A stretch of DNA of 64,000 nucleotides from Streptomyces inusitatus (GCF_014651115.1 NZ_BMWG01000002.1:713480-777479), one strand, 5' to 3'; counted from the first letter of the stretch, positions 51,477-61,053 are shown. Program-made: numbers and translations. The notes: generated by a model not told the origin, from the letters alone.

Positions 51477-53057
51477 GTGGGCGATCCCGGCGGGGCGGCG
51501 GGCACGGCATCGGGCCCGGAGGCTCGGCTTCCGTTGCTGCTGGAGGCCGTGCTCAGCGTAGGCACCGACCTCGAACTCCCCGCCACGCTCCAGCACCTCG
51601 TCGACACCGCCACCGAACTCGCCGGGGCCCGCTACGGGGCGCTCGGCGTCATCGACCCGGAGCGCGGGATCCTCACCGAGCTGTTCACCTCCGGGCTGAG
51701 CCAGGAGGAGCGGGACCGGATCGGCCCTCTGCCCAGCGGGGAATCCGGGCTGGTGGGACTGCTCGTCCAGGATCCGCAGCCGCTGCTGATCAACGATCTC
51801 TCGGCCGATCCCCGCTCCTCGGGCGTGCCCGAGGGCCACCCCGTGATGCGCTCGCTGATCGGGGTGCCGATCCGGGTCCAGAGCGAGGTCTTCGGCAATC
51901 TCTATCTCTCCGAGAAGCGCGAGGGCGCCTTCACCGAGGAGGATCTCGCGGTGCTGCGGGTCCTCGGCTCCCAGGCCGGGATCGCGATCGGCAACGCCCG
52001 GCTGTACGAGACAGCCCGCCAGCGGGAGCGGTGGATCGCGGGCGCGGCGGCCGTCACCACCGCCCTGCTCACCGGGAAGAGCCCGCAGGACGCCCTGGCC
52101 ACCGTCGCCGAGCAGGCCCGTATCCTCGCCGGGGCCTCGGCGGGGGTGGTGCTCCAGCCCACCGACGAGGGCGGGATGGAGATCGTCGCCGCCTCCGCGG
52201 TGGACGACCCGGGCGACATCGTGGGCACCACCATCGCGCCCGGCTCCCCGGTGCTGGAACAACTGCTGGGCGGCGAGCCCGTGTTCATCGAGGACTCGGC
52301 GACCGACCCCCGGATGACGACCCCCGTACGCACCCGCTTCGGCCCCTCGATGATGCTGCCGCTCCAGAGCGGGGGCCGGCTGATCGGCACCCTGGCGCTG
52401 CCCCGGCGGCGGCAGGGCGACCCGTACACCGTGGAGGAACGGCTGCTGGCCTCGCAGTTCGCCTCCCAGGCGGCGCTGGCGCTGGTGCTCGCCGACGCCC
52501 AGCACAACCGCGAGCGGCTGGCGGTCTTCGAGGACCGCGACCGGATCGCCCGCGATCTGCACGACCTCGTCGTCCAGCGGCTGTTCGCGACGGAGATGAT
52601 GCTGGAGTCGACGCGGCGCAGGGCGGCGGGCGGGGAGTCGGACGAGCTGCTCGGCCGGGCGGTGGACGAGCTGGACTCGACCATCCAGGAGGTGCGGACG
52701 GCGATCTTCGCACTCCAGCAGCCGCCCGCCGACGCGCCCGCCAGCTTCCGCGGCCGGGTGCTCCGGGAGACCGGCGGCGCGGCGGCGCTGCTCGGCTTCC
52801 GGCCGTCGGTGCGCTTCCGGGGGCCGGTCGACGCGCTGCTGAGAGAGCCGGTGGACCAGCGGCTGCTGGCCGCGCTCCGGGGCGCGCTGGCGGCGGCGCA
52901 CCGGCGGCCCGACGTCACCTCGGTGGAGGTGGAGGTGGACGCCACGGCCCGGCTGACGGACGGTACGGCGGGGGTGCGGCTGACGGTCACGGACGACGGC
53001 CTGCGCGAGGACGGCGCGGGGCGGGGGACCACGTTCGGCTGGGAGGCCCCGCGCTGA
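51477..53057 (+). CDS. Two-GAF sensor kinase-like protein with degenerate ATPase domain
   Basis: The 526-residue cytosolic protein has two GAF domains (residues ~20-170 and ~190-340), like the DevS/DosS sensors. A HisKA_3 motif follows (RDRIARDLHDLVVQRLFATEMML, H ~361). The final ~100 residues align with HATPase, but the N box Asn is replaced (ALRGALAAAHRR where VREALSNAVRHA is expected) and the G2 lid is missing before the C-terminus (FGWEAPR). It may therefore not be an active kinase, or may dimerise with another. GTG 51477 follows MreB-like by 22 bases, so they are co-transcribed. Confidence 0.85.
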   Translation: MGDPGGAAGTASGPEARLPLLLEAVLSVGTDLELPATLQHLVDTATELAGARYGALGVIDPERGILTELFTSGLSQEERDRIGPLPSGESGLVGLLVQDPQPLLINDLSADPRSSGVPEGHPVMRSLIGVPIRVQSEVFGNLYLSEKREGAFTEEDLAVLRVLGSQAGIAIGNARLYETARQRERWIAGAAAVTTALLTGKSPQDALATVAEQARILAGASAGVVLQPTDEGGMEIVAASAVDDPGDIVGTTIAPGSPVLEQLLGGEPVFIEDSATDPRMTTPVRTRFGPSMMLPLQSGGRLIGTLALPRRRQGDPYTVEERLLASQFASQAALALVLADAQHNRERLAVFEDRDRIARDLHDLVVQRLFATEMMLESTRRRAAGGESDELLGRAVDELDSTIQEVRTAIFALQQPPADAPASFRGRVLRETGGAAALLGFRPSVRFRGPVDALLREPVDQRLLAALRGALAAAHRRPDVTSVEVEVDATARLTDGTAGVRLTVTDDGLREDGAGRGTTFGWEAPR

Positions 53058-53106
53058 GAGCGCCGCGGGCCCGGCCCGGCCCGGCCCGGGCCCGCGCCCC
53101 TCTCCC

Positions 53107-53142
53107 GTACCGCCGGACGTACCGCCGGACGTACCGCCGGAC
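53107..53142. repeat. Three exact 12-bp tandem repeats
   Basis: GTACCGCCGGAC is repeated three times without mismatch between the kinase-like gene and the next small gene. Confidence 0.9.
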
Positions 53143-53256
53143 GTAAGAAGCTGCTGTGACCGATGGGTGCCAACACCCTCTCCTCGCGGCCCGTGCTGGC
53201 TACCCTTCGAAGATGCGCATGACACCCGGCACGACCCGGACTCACCGGCCCCTGTT

Positions 53257-53526
53257 ATGACGCCCGAGACCCCCGCGCCCCGGCGCGCGCCCCGGGCGCT
53301 CACCGTACTCGGATGGCTGCTGACGGGCTCCGTCCTGCTGGCGGTCCTGCTCGCCCTCGCACTCGGCGGAACGCTGGCGTGGTGGCTGAAAGTGGACCGC
53401 TCCGCCGTCTTCGAACACCGGCAGGGCAGGGTGGAGCAGCATCCCGCGCGTGCTGATGTACTGGGCGGGGAGACGGCCGCGGCCAGGGCCGTACGGACGG
53501 AGACTTGGAGTACGACGAGTGAGTGA
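53257..53526 (+). CDS. Small single-pass membrane protein
   Basis: The 89-residue protein has a Pro-rich N-terminus, one strong membrane helix (LTVLGWLLTGSVLLAVLLALALGGTLAWW, ~15-43) and a charged C-terminal tail with Glu/Arg. ATG 53257 is the likely start because the hydrophobic segment then starts near residue 15. It overlaps the following matB by eight bases in another frame (GTGAGTGA), so translation is probably coupled. Function unknown. Confidence 0.6.
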   Translation: MTPETPAPRRAPRALTVLGWLLTGSVLLAVLLALALGGTLAWWLKVDRSAVFEHRQGRVEQHPARADVLGGETAAARAVRTETWSTTSE

Positions 53527-54982
53527 CCTCTTCCCCGCCTTGCACACCGCGACCGGCCGGACGGCCCTGCGCTTCGGGGAGCGCGCCCTGACCTACGGGC
53601 AGTTGGCCCGGGCCGCGGGCGATCTGGCCGCCCGGATCGGCGGAGCCCCGAGGGTCGCCCTGTGGGCCACGCCGACGCTGGAGACGGCGGTGGGCGTGGT
53701 GGCCGCGCTGCTCGCCGGGGTCCCGGTGGTGCCGCTCAACCCGAAGACCGGCGAGCGCGAGCTGACGCACATTGTCACGGACAGCGCCCCGGCGGCGGTG
53801 CTCGCCGCACCCGGCGACGAACTGCCCGGCGCGCTGGACGGGCTGGAGCGGATCGACGTACCGGTGACCCCCGCGGCGTCCGCGACGCCCGTGCCCGCGT
53901 CCGCGTCCGCGTTCGGCGAACCGGGGCCGCTCTCCCCCGCGCTGATCGTCTACACCTCGGGGACGACCGGCCCGCCCAAGGGCGCGGTGCTGCCCCGGCG
54001 CGCCCTGGCCGTGACCCTGGACGCGCTGGAGGACGCCTGGGAGTGGACCGCCGACGACGTCCTGGTGCACGGGCTGCCGCTGTTCCATGTGCACGGGCTG
54101 ATCCTCGGTGTCCTCGGGCCGCTGCGCCGGGGCGGTGAGGTGCGGCACCTCGGCAGATTCTCCGTCGACGGCGTGGCGCGCGAGCTGGCCGGCGGCGGCA
54201 CCATGCTCTTCGGGGTGCCCACGATGTACCACCGGCTGGCCGAAGCCCTCGACGGCGACGAGAAGTTGCGCGAGGCGCTGGCCGGCGCGCGGCTGCTGGT
54301 CTCGGGCTCGGCGGCGCTGCCCCTCCACGACCACCGGCGCATCGAGGCGGCGACCGGCCGCCGGGTGATCGAGCGGTACGGCATGACCGAGACGCTGATG
54401 AACACCAGCGTCCGGGTGGACGGCCGGGCCCGCCCCGGCTCGGTGGGGGTGCCGCTGCGCGGTGTGGAGCTGCGGCTGGTCGCCGAGGACGGCTCGGCGA
54501 TCACCGGGTACGACGGGGAGAGCATCGGGGAGGTCCAGGTCCGGGGCGAGAACCTCTTCACCGAGTATCTGAACCGCCCGGAGGCCACGGCCGCGGCCTT
54601 CGACGGCGACTGGTTCCGCACCGGCGACATGGCGGTGCGCGACGAGGACGGATCCGTACGCATCGTCGGCCGCCGGGCCACCGATCTGATCAAGAGCGGC
54701 GGGTACAAGATCGGCGCGGGGGAGATCGAGAACGCCCTCCTGGAGCACCCCGGCGTCCGTGAGGCGGCGGTGACCGGCGAGCCCGACCCGGATCTCGGCG
54801 AGCGCGTGGTGGCGTGGATCGTCGCCGACGACGACCGCGCCCGGCCCACCCCCGAGGAGCTGGCGGCCCATGTGGCGGCCCAGCTCGCCCCGCACAAGCG
54901 CCCCCGCACGGTCCGCTTCCTCGATGCGCTGCCCCGCAATGACATGGGCAAGATCATGAAGCGGTCCCTGCGGGTCTCCTAG
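53519..54982 (+). CDS. matB: Malonyl/methylmalonyl-CoA synthetase
   Basis: The 487-residue AMP-forming ligase is clearly MatB-like: ATP loop YTSGTTGPPKGAVLPRR (~140-156), VIERYGMTETLMNTS (~280), RTGDMAVRDEDG and the C-terminal NDMGKIMKR with the catalytic Lys. S. coelicolor MatB (SCO2444) makes malonyl- and methylmalonyl-CoA from the free acids for polyketide and fatty-acid synthesis. The last residues differ from other MatB proteins and the TAG stop lies inside the CTAG flank of a MITE-like element, so the C-terminus was probably changed by the insertion. Confidence 0.93.
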   Translation: MSDLFPALHTATGRTALRFGERALTYGQLARAAGDLAARIGGAPRVALWATPTLETAVGVVAALLAGVPVVPLNPKTGERELTHIVTDSAPAAVLAAPGDELPGALDGLERIDVPVTPAASATPVPASASAFGEPGPLSPALIVYTSGTTGPPKGAVLPRRALAVTLDALEDAWEWTADDVLVHGLPLFHVHGLILGVLGPLRRGGEVRHLGRFSVDGVARELAGGGTMLFGVPTMYHRLAEALDGDEKLREALAGARLLVSGSAALPLHDHRRIEAATGRRVIERYGMTETLMNTSVRVDGRARPGSVGVPLRGVELRLVAEDGSAITGYDGESIGEVQVRGENLFTEYLNRPEATAAAFDGDWFRTGDMAVRDEDGSVRIVGRRATDLIKSGGYKIGAGEIENALLEHPGVREAAVTGEPDPDLGERVVAWIVADDDRARPTPEELAAHVAAQLAPHKRPRTVRFLDALPRNDMGKIMKRSLRVS

Positions 54983-55157
54983 GGAGTGTCTTCGAAGTGG
55001 CGTCGTCCTCCCGTAGGGAGGGTCTGGCGGGGGTCTGGTGCGTGCGATCGCAAGGCGGAGGAGGGAGCCCACGCGGAGCGTAGGCGACCGACGACAACGC
55101 GGCGAGCGTGCGTGCCAGGGCACGACAGGCAGACGGGACTTTGAAGACACGGCCTAG
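54979..55157. mobile_element. MITE-like element with IS5-family features
   Basis: CTAG occurs at both ends (54979-54982 and 55154-55157), consistent with a 4-bp target duplication of the type made by IS5-family elements. Inside are imperfect 16-bp inverted ends: GGAGTGTCTTCGAAGT and, inverted, GCCGTGTCTTCAAAGT (13 of 16). The ~171-bp interior contains no gene. The left CTAG overlaps the matB stop codon. Confidence 0.75.
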
Positions 55158-55290
55158 CTCCCACCAGGGGTTTTCGCATTCCGTTCGATTCCCGGGCGTG
55201 GCTTCGGCGCGCGCCGGGGAGCGGCGACGCCTAGCGTGAGAGGAGCGGCCGGCACCCCGGCCGCCCCCTCTCGACGGGAGGAGCTGCCCC

Positions 55291-56079
55291 ATGGCCGTAC
55301 GACCTGAAGGCACACCCTGCTGGGCGGACGGGATGTTTCCCGACCTGGCCGCCGCGAAGAGTTTCTACGGCGAGCTGTTCGGCTGGACGTTCGGCGAGAG
55401 TTCCGAGGAGTTCGGGAACTACACCCAGGCATCGGTGGACGGCGGGACGGTGGCCGCCCTGATGCCGCAGGAGCCGGGGTCGGAGCGGCCCCCCGCGTGG
55501 AATCTCTACTTCGCCACCTCGGACGCGAGGGCGACCGCCGCGAAGATCCGTGAGAACGGCGGCACGCTGATCGCGGACTCCGTCGAGGTCGGCGGCTTCG
55601 GCACGATGGTCGTCGCCCAGGACCCCAGCGGGATCCACTTCAGCGCCTGGCAGCCGGCGTCCCACCAGGGCTTCGAGCGGACGGGTACGCCGGGGGCGTA
55701 CGCCTGGGCGGATCTGTGCACCCGGGAGGTGCGCAAGGCCGACGCGTTCTTCCCCTCGGTCTTCCCCTTCGAGGTCAAAAGGATGGAGAGCGACCAGGTC
55801 GACTACCACGTCTGGAGCATCGGCGGCGAGCCCGTGGCGGGCCGGCTGCGGATGACGGACAACTTCCCGGCCGACGCGCCCCCGTTCATCAATGTGTACT
55901 TCGCCGTGGCGGGCGTGGACGCGGCGGTCGCCACCGTCCGACGGCTCGGCGGACAGCTGCTGTACGGGCCGCATCCCAGCCCCTTCGGGCGGTTCGCGCC
56001 GGTGATGGACCAGCAGGGCGCGGTCTTCACCCTGATCGATCCGGCGGACAAGGAGGGCGAGACGCCCACCTTCTCCTGA
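55291..56079 (+). CDS. Two-domain VOC (glyoxalase fold) protein
   Basis: The 262-residue protein has two VOC domains in tandem: GTPCWADGMFPDLAAAKSFYGELFGWTF (~7-34) with a C-terminal IHFSAW, and GAYAWADLCTREVRKADAFFPSVFPF (~135-160), then FTLIDPAD. The N-terminal metal His/Glu positions are partly replaced. It resembles glyoxalase/bleomycin-resistance-like proteins; typical roles are binding or modifying small molecules. It is preceded by a MITE-like element and has its own promoter or is transcribed from there. Confidence 0.87.
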   Translation: MAVRPEGTPCWADGMFPDLAAAKSFYGELFGWTFGESSEEFGNYTQASVDGGTVAALMPQEPGSERPPAWNLYFATSDARATAAKIRENGGTLIADSVEVGGFGTMVVAQDPSGIHFSAWQPASHQGFERTGTPGAYAWADLCTREVRKADAFFPSVFPFEVKRMESDQVDYHVWSIGGEPVAGRLRMTDNFPADAPPFINVYFAVAGVDAAVATVRRLGGQLLYGPHPSPFGRFAPVMDQQGAVFTLIDPADKEGETPTFS

Positions 56080-56133
56080 GCCGGTCCCGAGGCCTGTCCC
56101 GAGGGCGCGCGGACCCGCGCGCCCCCGGGCGGC

Positions 56134-57945
56134 TCACTCTCCCCGCAGCAGTGCCGGAGCGGGCGGTTCCGGAGGTGGGTCCTGTCGGTCGCTGATCCCC
56201 CACACCCGGTCGGAGCGGGCGGACCGGGGCATTCCGTCGCCGGGGGTCCGGCCGCCGGGCAGACCCGGCAGACCCGGCGGCGTCGGCGGTTCGGCGGCGG
56301 CGGGCCGTGAGGGGTCGGCGCTCCCGCCTCCCGGCGTCGCCCCGGGCGTGCCGTCGGGCTCCGTCGCGGCGGGGGCGCGGCCGGTCAGCCAGCGTTGGCC
56401 CGCCGAGTCGTCGCGCAGCTCGACGACGACGTCGGAACCGGCCCGGGCGGAGCCGGGGGCGACCGCGAGCCCGCCGTGCCAGCGGGGGACCATCTGGCCC
56501 TGGACGGTGAGGTCGTACCGTACGCCCGTCGCGGCGGCCGTCTCCCCGTCCGCCGGCGGGCAGTCGGTGAGGCTGAGCACGCCCGCCGATTCCCGGGAGT
56601 TGAGACAGAGCCCGGGTTCGACGGCGGAGCGCAGCCGTCCGTCCTCCTCGTACACCCATCTCTGGGTGGCCCGGTGGGCGCAGGCCGCCGTGGTGGCGTC
56701 GGCGTCCGGCTCGGCCCGGCGGCCGCGCAGATCCAGACAGAGGCCCGACTCGGCGTGGCGGAACTGGGTGGTGAGCGGTGCGAAGGGGCGGACGGCGGCG
56801 GTCGCCGAGGGCCGCGCGGCGGGTACGGAGGAGGCCTCGGCCCCGTCTGCGGGCAGCGGCGCGGCGGACGCCCCGGGGGACGCTGCGGTGTCGCCCCGGT
56901 TCCCCTGGTGGTCCCCCCGGAGCCCGGTGACGACCGTGGCGGCGATCAGCAGCCCGGTGGCCGCGCCCACCCCGGTGAAGAGGGCCGTGCGGCCGCGCCG
57001 GGAGAGCCTCCGGCCCCGGAGCGCGAGGGGCAGGAGGGACGGCGGCCTGCGGGGCCGCCCCCGGCGCGGCCCGCGGGTCGCGGCCCTGGGCTGGTGGCGG
57101 GCGGTCCGGCGGGCCGGCCGGGAGTCGAGGTAGGACTGCGCGGCCCAGCCGAGCACCCCTTCGGCGAGGAGCGGGGAGAGCCTGCCCTCGCGGTGGTCGA
57201 GTTGATCGGCGGCGAATCGGCAGTGCCGGCAGACGGCGAGATGCGCCCGGACGCCGGGGGACGGCTCGCCGCCGCGGCGCGCGGAGAGATCGAGCAGCCG
57301 ATTGTAATAACGGCATTCGCACTGTGGTGCGATTTCCAGATGACAGCGGAGAATCCCCGACCTGAGCATTTCCCTGGCCTGTTCCAGCTGGAGCGCCGCG
57401 CCGCGCGGGTCCATCGCCAGCAAAACGGCGGGTACGGATATGTCCTCGGCTTCCACCTCGCTGTGCCAGAGCAGGCATTGGGCGGATCCGGGCAGCTCCA
57501 GAAAGGCCCGCGCGACCAGGGCCCGATTCGCGGGGAGGGTGAACATGTCGGCGTGCGCGGTGCGGCCGGTCCGGGGATTCTGGAGTTCGGCCAGCGCGGT
57601 GACGCGGGTGTCGGAGGCCCACGCCTCGGCGATATGGCGGGCGGTCGTCAGAAGCAGCGGACGGATTGCGGAGGTCGTCCGCGCGCGCCGGAGATTCTCC
57701 AGCACTCTGGCGAATGCGGCGGCGGTCAGCAGGGAGGCGGCCTTGGCGGAGGGGGCGCCGATGGCCGCGTAGTCGAGAACCGGCTGCCAGTGCCTGGCCA
57801 GCAGGGCGGCCACGGGCTGGGAGTCGTGGGGGGCGTCCGAGGCCCGCAGGGCGGCCGCCAGACCTTCGTCGGAGGCCCCCGAGTCGAGGCCGGTGCGTGA
57901 GGGAGGGAAGGAATCCTGGTGTTGGGGATCGGCGGGATTGGCCAT
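56134..57945 (-). CDS. Zinc-finger membrane protein with ricin-type lectin domain
   Basis: The 603-residue protein has a helical N-terminal part (HWQPVLDYAAIGAPSAKAASLLTAAAFARVL, ~47-85) that loosely resembles sigma region 2. It has a ZAS-like zinc motif HLAVCRHC (HX3CX2C, ~230) and one membrane helix (TALFTGVGAATGLLIAATVVTGL, ~318-340). The external part carries ricin B lectin repeats (HAESGLCLDLRGRR, RWVYEEDGRLRS, PGLCLNSRE). The C-terminus is Pro-rich. It could be an anti-sigma-like sensor for extracellular sugars. ATG 57945 was chosen; ATG 57969 is in frame. Confidence 0.75.
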   Translation of the reverse strand: MANPADPQHQDSFPPSRTGLDSGASDEGLAAALRASDAPHDSQPVAALLARHWQPVLDYAAIGAPSAKAASLLTAAAFARVLENLRRARTTSAIRPLLLTTARHIAEAWASDTRVTALAELQNPRTGRTAHADMFTLPANRALVARAFLELPGSAQCLLWHSEVEAEDISVPAVLLAMDPRGAALQLEQAREMLRSGILRCHLEIAPQCECRYYNRLLDLSARRGGEPSPGVRAHLAVCRHCRFAADQLDHREGRLSPLLAEGVLGWAAQSYLDSRPARRTARHQPRAATRGPRRGRPRRPPSLLPLALRGRRLSRRGRTALFTGVGAATGLLIAATVVTGLRGDHQGNRGDTAASPGASAAPLPADGAEASSVPAARPSATAAVRPFAPLTTQFRHAESGLCLDLRGRRAEPDADATTAACAHRATQRWVYEEDGRLRSAVEPGLCLNSRESAGVLSLTDCPPADGETAAATGVRYDLTVQGQMVPRWHGGLAVAPGSARAGSDVVVELRDDSAGQRWLTGRAPAATEPDGTPGATPGGGSADPSRPAAAEPPTPPGLPGLPGGRTPGDGMPRSARSDRVWGISDRQDPPPEPPAPALLRGE

Positions 57946-58223
57946 AAGACGTCTTTCCGTCCAGGGCATTGCGGTGGGGGGTGAGCAGTGCCGTCCGGCC
58001 CGGGGCGAGCGGGCAGAGGATTTGGTTCGATGAAGTCGTCGTGGGGCTGTTCAAAACTCAACGAACGGTTGAACAAAACCGACCGTGTTCGGACGTGGAG
58101 TGGCTCACTTTCGCACAACCGCCGTTGCGGAACAAGAGTTCAAGAACCGCCGGCCATAGCGCCGGGACCGGCCGACTCCCCTCCTGTGCTGGGCACTTAG
58201 GGCCTGCCGCAGACGTTTCCCCG

Positions 58224-60200
58224 TCAGACTTCACCGAGCGAGATCTCCGTCGCCTTGACACTCGCCCACACCGCGACACCGTCGGCGAGTCCGAGTTCGG
58301 CCGCCGACCGCGGAGTGATTTCGGCGACCAGATCGGGAATCCCCGCCGAAGTGATGAGAATGCGCAGTCTGCTGCCGCTCGCGGTGATCTCCCGGACCGT
58401 GCCCGGCCAGACATTGCGCGGGCTGCCGCCCGGTCTCAGCCGGTGTACGGAGACGGCCTCGGGGGCGATCACGGCGAGGGCCGGCGTACCGGCGGGCAGC
58501 GGCTCCGCGACGGTGAGAGAGCCGCCGCCGGGCAGGCTCAGCCCGCTCTCCGTCGCGGTGCCCGCCCAGGCGTTGCGGCCGAGCATCCGGGCGACCCACG
58601 GGGAGCGCGGACGGCGGGTGACCTCGGCGGGCGAGGCGTCCTGGAGCGCGCGGCCCTCCTCCAGCACCAGGACCCGGTCGGCGAGCGAGACCGCCTCCAC
58701 CGGGTCGTGGGTGACGATCAGACAGACCCCGCCGAAGCCTTCGAGATGGGTGCGCAGGGTGTGGCGCACCCGGGCGCGGGTGGTCTGGTCGAGGGCGGCG
58801 AGCGGCTCGTCCAGCAGCAGCAGCCGGGGGCGCGCGGCCAGCGCCCGGGCGAGGGCCACCCGCTGGGCCTGGCCGCCGGAGAGCTGGGCGGGTCGGCGTC
58901 CGGCGAGGTGCCCCACCTCCAGCCGGTCCAGCCACTCCCGCGCCTCGCGGCGCGCCTCGGCGCGCGGTACGCCCCGCGCGCGCGGCCCGTACGCCGTGTT
59001 GCCGAGGGCGCTCAGATGCGGGAAGAGCGCGCCGTCCTGGGGGACCCAGGCGACGCCCCGGCGGTGCGGGGGGAGTTCGGTGACCTCGTCCGGGCCGAGG
59101 CTCAGAACCGCGTGGGCGCGGGGGGTGAGGCCGAGGAGGGCGCGCAGCAGGGTGGTCTTGCCCGCGCCGTTGGGGCCGACGACGGCGATGGTGGTGCCGG
59201 GGGCGGCTTCGAGGGTGAGCCGGGTGAAGCCGGTCAGCTCGGCGCGCAGGGACCAGGATTCGCCGCCCTCCGGTGACACCCGGGCCGGCGGCTCGCCCTT
59301 CGAACCCGGTTCCGGCTCCGGTTCCGGCTCCGGCTCCGGTCCCGGCTCGGCCTGCCCGTTCCCCGGATCCGCCCGTACGGCTGTCGCGCCCGCCGCGCCG
59401 CCGGTCCAGTGTCCGCGCAGGGCGATGAGCACGCCCATGGCGATGGCCAGGAGCAGCAGGGAGAGGGAGGTCGCCGCCTCCGGCCGGGACTGGAGGAGCA
59501 GATAGACCTGGAGCGGCAGGGTCTGGGTCGCGCCGGGCAGATTCCCGGCGAAGGTGATGGTGGCGCCGAACTCGCCGAGCGCGCGGGCCCAGGTGAGCGC
59601 CGCCCCGGCGGCCAGCCCGGGGGCCACCATCGGCAGGGTGACGGTGCGGAACACCCGTACCGGAGAGGCGCCGAGCGAGGCCGCGGTCTCCTCGTAACCG
59701 GGCCGCAGTCCGCCCAGCGCGCCTTCGAGGCTGATGACGAGGAAGGGCATCGCGACGAAGGTCGCGGCGACGACCGCGCCGGCGGTGTGGAAGGGGAGGG
59801 TGATGCCGAAGGTCGACTCCAGCCAGGGGCCCAGCAGTCCCCGGCGGCCGAAGCCCAGCAGGAGGGCGACGCCTCCGACGGTGGGCGGCAGCACCATGGG
59901 GAGCAGCACCAGGGAGCGTACGAGCACCTTGCCGGGGAAGCTCACCCGGGCGAGCAGCCAGGCCAGCGGCACCCCGAACAGCAGGGAGAGGCCGAGCGCG
60001 CAGAAGGAGACGAGGAGGGAGAGCCGGAGCGCCTCGACGACGGCCGGGCTGCTCAGATGCGTACCCAGCTCGGTCCACTCGGTGTGGACCAGGATGCCCA
60101 GGAGGGGCAGCAGCAGAAACGCGATGGCGAGCAGGGCGGGGACGGCGAGCGCGAGGGGCACGCGGGTGCCGGTGGGCCCTTGGAGGCGAAGGCGTTTCAT
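58224..60200 (-). CDS. modBC: Fused molybdate ABC transporter permease-ATPase
   Basis: The 658-residue protein joins a ModB-like permease (residues ~1-260, six helices, with GYEETAASLGASPVRVFRTVTLPMVAPGL as the EAA loop) to a ModC ATPase by a Glu-Pro linker (GPEPEPEPEPEPG). The ATPase has Walker A (GPNGAGKTT), signature LSGGQAQRVALARAL and Walker B (LLLLDEPLAALD), plus a C-terminal TOBE-like domain (ending SVKATEISLGEV). ModB and ModC are usually separate proteins, so the fusion is notable. ATG 60200 with AGGAA upstream is the preferred start. It follows modA by 88 bases. Confidence 0.93.
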   Translation of the reverse strand: MKRLRLQGPTGTRVPLALAVPALLAIAFLLLPLLGILVHTEWTELGTHLSSPAVVEALRLSLLVSFCALGLSLLFGVPLAWLLARVSFPGKVLVRSLVLLPMVLPPTVGGVALLLGFGRRGLLGPWLESTFGITLPFHTAGAVVAATFVAMPFLVISLEGALGGLRPGYEETAASLGASPVRVFRTVTLPMVAPGLAAGAALTWARALGEFGATITFAGNLPGATQTLPLQVYLLLQSRPEAATSLSLLLLAIAMGVLIALRGHWTGGAAGATAVRADPGNGQAEPGPEPEPEPEPEPGSKGEPPARVSPEGGESWSLRAELTGFTRLTLEAAPGTTIAVVGPNGAGKTTLLRALLGLTPRAHAVLSLGPDEVTELPPHRRGVAWVPQDGALFPHLSALGNTAYGPRARGVPRAEARREAREWLDRLEVGHLAGRRPAQLSGGQAQRVALARALAARPRLLLLDEPLAALDQTTRARVRHTLRTHLEGFGGVCLIVTHDPVEAVSLADRVLVLEEGRALQDASPAEVTRRPRSPWVARMLGRNAWAGTATESGLSLPGGGSLTVAEPLPAGTPALAVIAPEAVSVHRLRPGGSPRNVWPGTVREITASGSRLRILITSAGIPDLVAEITPRSAAELGLADGVAVWASVKATEISLGEV

Positions 60201-60288
60201 CGGGGTTCCTGGTGTACGCGATGCACGTGAGGTCCATGGTGCTCGGTGCGCGGGCGGTCCGCCCCCGCGCACCGGGCACGGGCGCGGT

Positions 60289-61053
60289 CTACGGCTGCTG
60301 GAAGCCCGCGTCCTGGAGGATCTTCCGCGCCTCGGGGCCGCTCAGCCAGGTCACGAACGCGGCGGCGGCCTCGGGGTGGTCGCTGTCCTTGAGGGTCGCC
60401 GCCGGGTATCGCGCGACCGCGTTCTGGGCGTCCGGGATCTCGATCGCGTCGACCTTGTCCTCCGCGGCGGCCGCGTCGGTCTTGTAGACGAGCCCGGCGT
60501 CGGCCTCGCCCAGTTCGACCTTGCTGAGCACGGCGCGGACGTTGGGCTCCTGCGAGACCGGCTTCACCTCGACCTTCTGCCGGTCCAGGATCTGCCCGCT
60601 GTAGCGGCCGACGGGCACCTCGGGCGCGGCGAGGACGACCTTGAGCTTGCTGTCGGCCAGGTCCCCAAGGGCGTCGATCTTCTCGGGGTTGCCCTCGGCG
60701 ACGGCGATGACCAGCCTGTTCCTGGCGATGACCGTCGGCTTCCCGGTCTCGGCCGCCAGCCCGTCCATGGTCTTGGTGTCGGCGGTGACCAGCGCGTCGG
60801 CGGGAGCGCCCTGCCGGACCTGCGCGGCCAGCTCCTGGGAGCCCGCGAAGGAGAAGGCGACCTTGGTCCCCGGGTTCTCCTTCTCGTACGCCGCTCCCGC
60901 CGTCGCGAAGACATCGGTGAGCGAGGAGGCGGCGAGCACGGTCAGGTCCACCTTCTTCAGCCTGTCCCCCTCGTCGTCACCGCCACAGGCCGCGAGCGGC
61001 AGAAGCAGGGCGGCGGTGGACACGGCGGCCGCGGCACGGCGACGGAAGGTCAT
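60289..61053 (-). CDS. modA: Molybdate ABC transporter substrate-binding lipoprotein
   Basis: The 254-residue protein has a lipobox (LPLAACGG, Cys ~22), then the ModA pattern [28 protein letters not shown] (~35-63), [26 protein letters not shown] and a C-terminal [17 protein letters not shown]. These contact the tetrahedral oxyanion. It captures molybdate or tungstate for the fused permease-ATPase downstream. It is cotranscribed with the upstream TOBE-HTH gene. Confidence 0.95.
   Translation of the reverse strand: MTFRRRAAAAVSTAALLLPLAACGGDDEGDRLKKVDLTVLAASSLTDVFATAGAAYEKENPGTKVAFSFAGSQELAAQVRQGAPADALVTADTKTMDGLAAETGKPTVIARNRLVIAVAEGNPEKIDALGDLADSKLKVVLAAPEVPVGRYSGQILDRQKVEVKPVSQEPNVRAVLSKVELGEADAGLVYKTDAAAAEDKVDAIEIPDAQNAVARYPAATLKDSDHPEAAAAFVTWLSGPEARKILQDAGFQQP

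Noticed and set aside
58049..58074. GTTCAA/TTGAAC inverted half-sites upstream of the ricin-domain gene
   Set aside because: Only six bases per arm with a 14-base spacer; too weak to call an operator.
60200..60272. Upstream start for the fused mod permease-ATPase
   Set aside because: The added residues are Pro/Arg-rich and the Met-Lys-Arg start with AGGAA upstream fits a membrane permease better.
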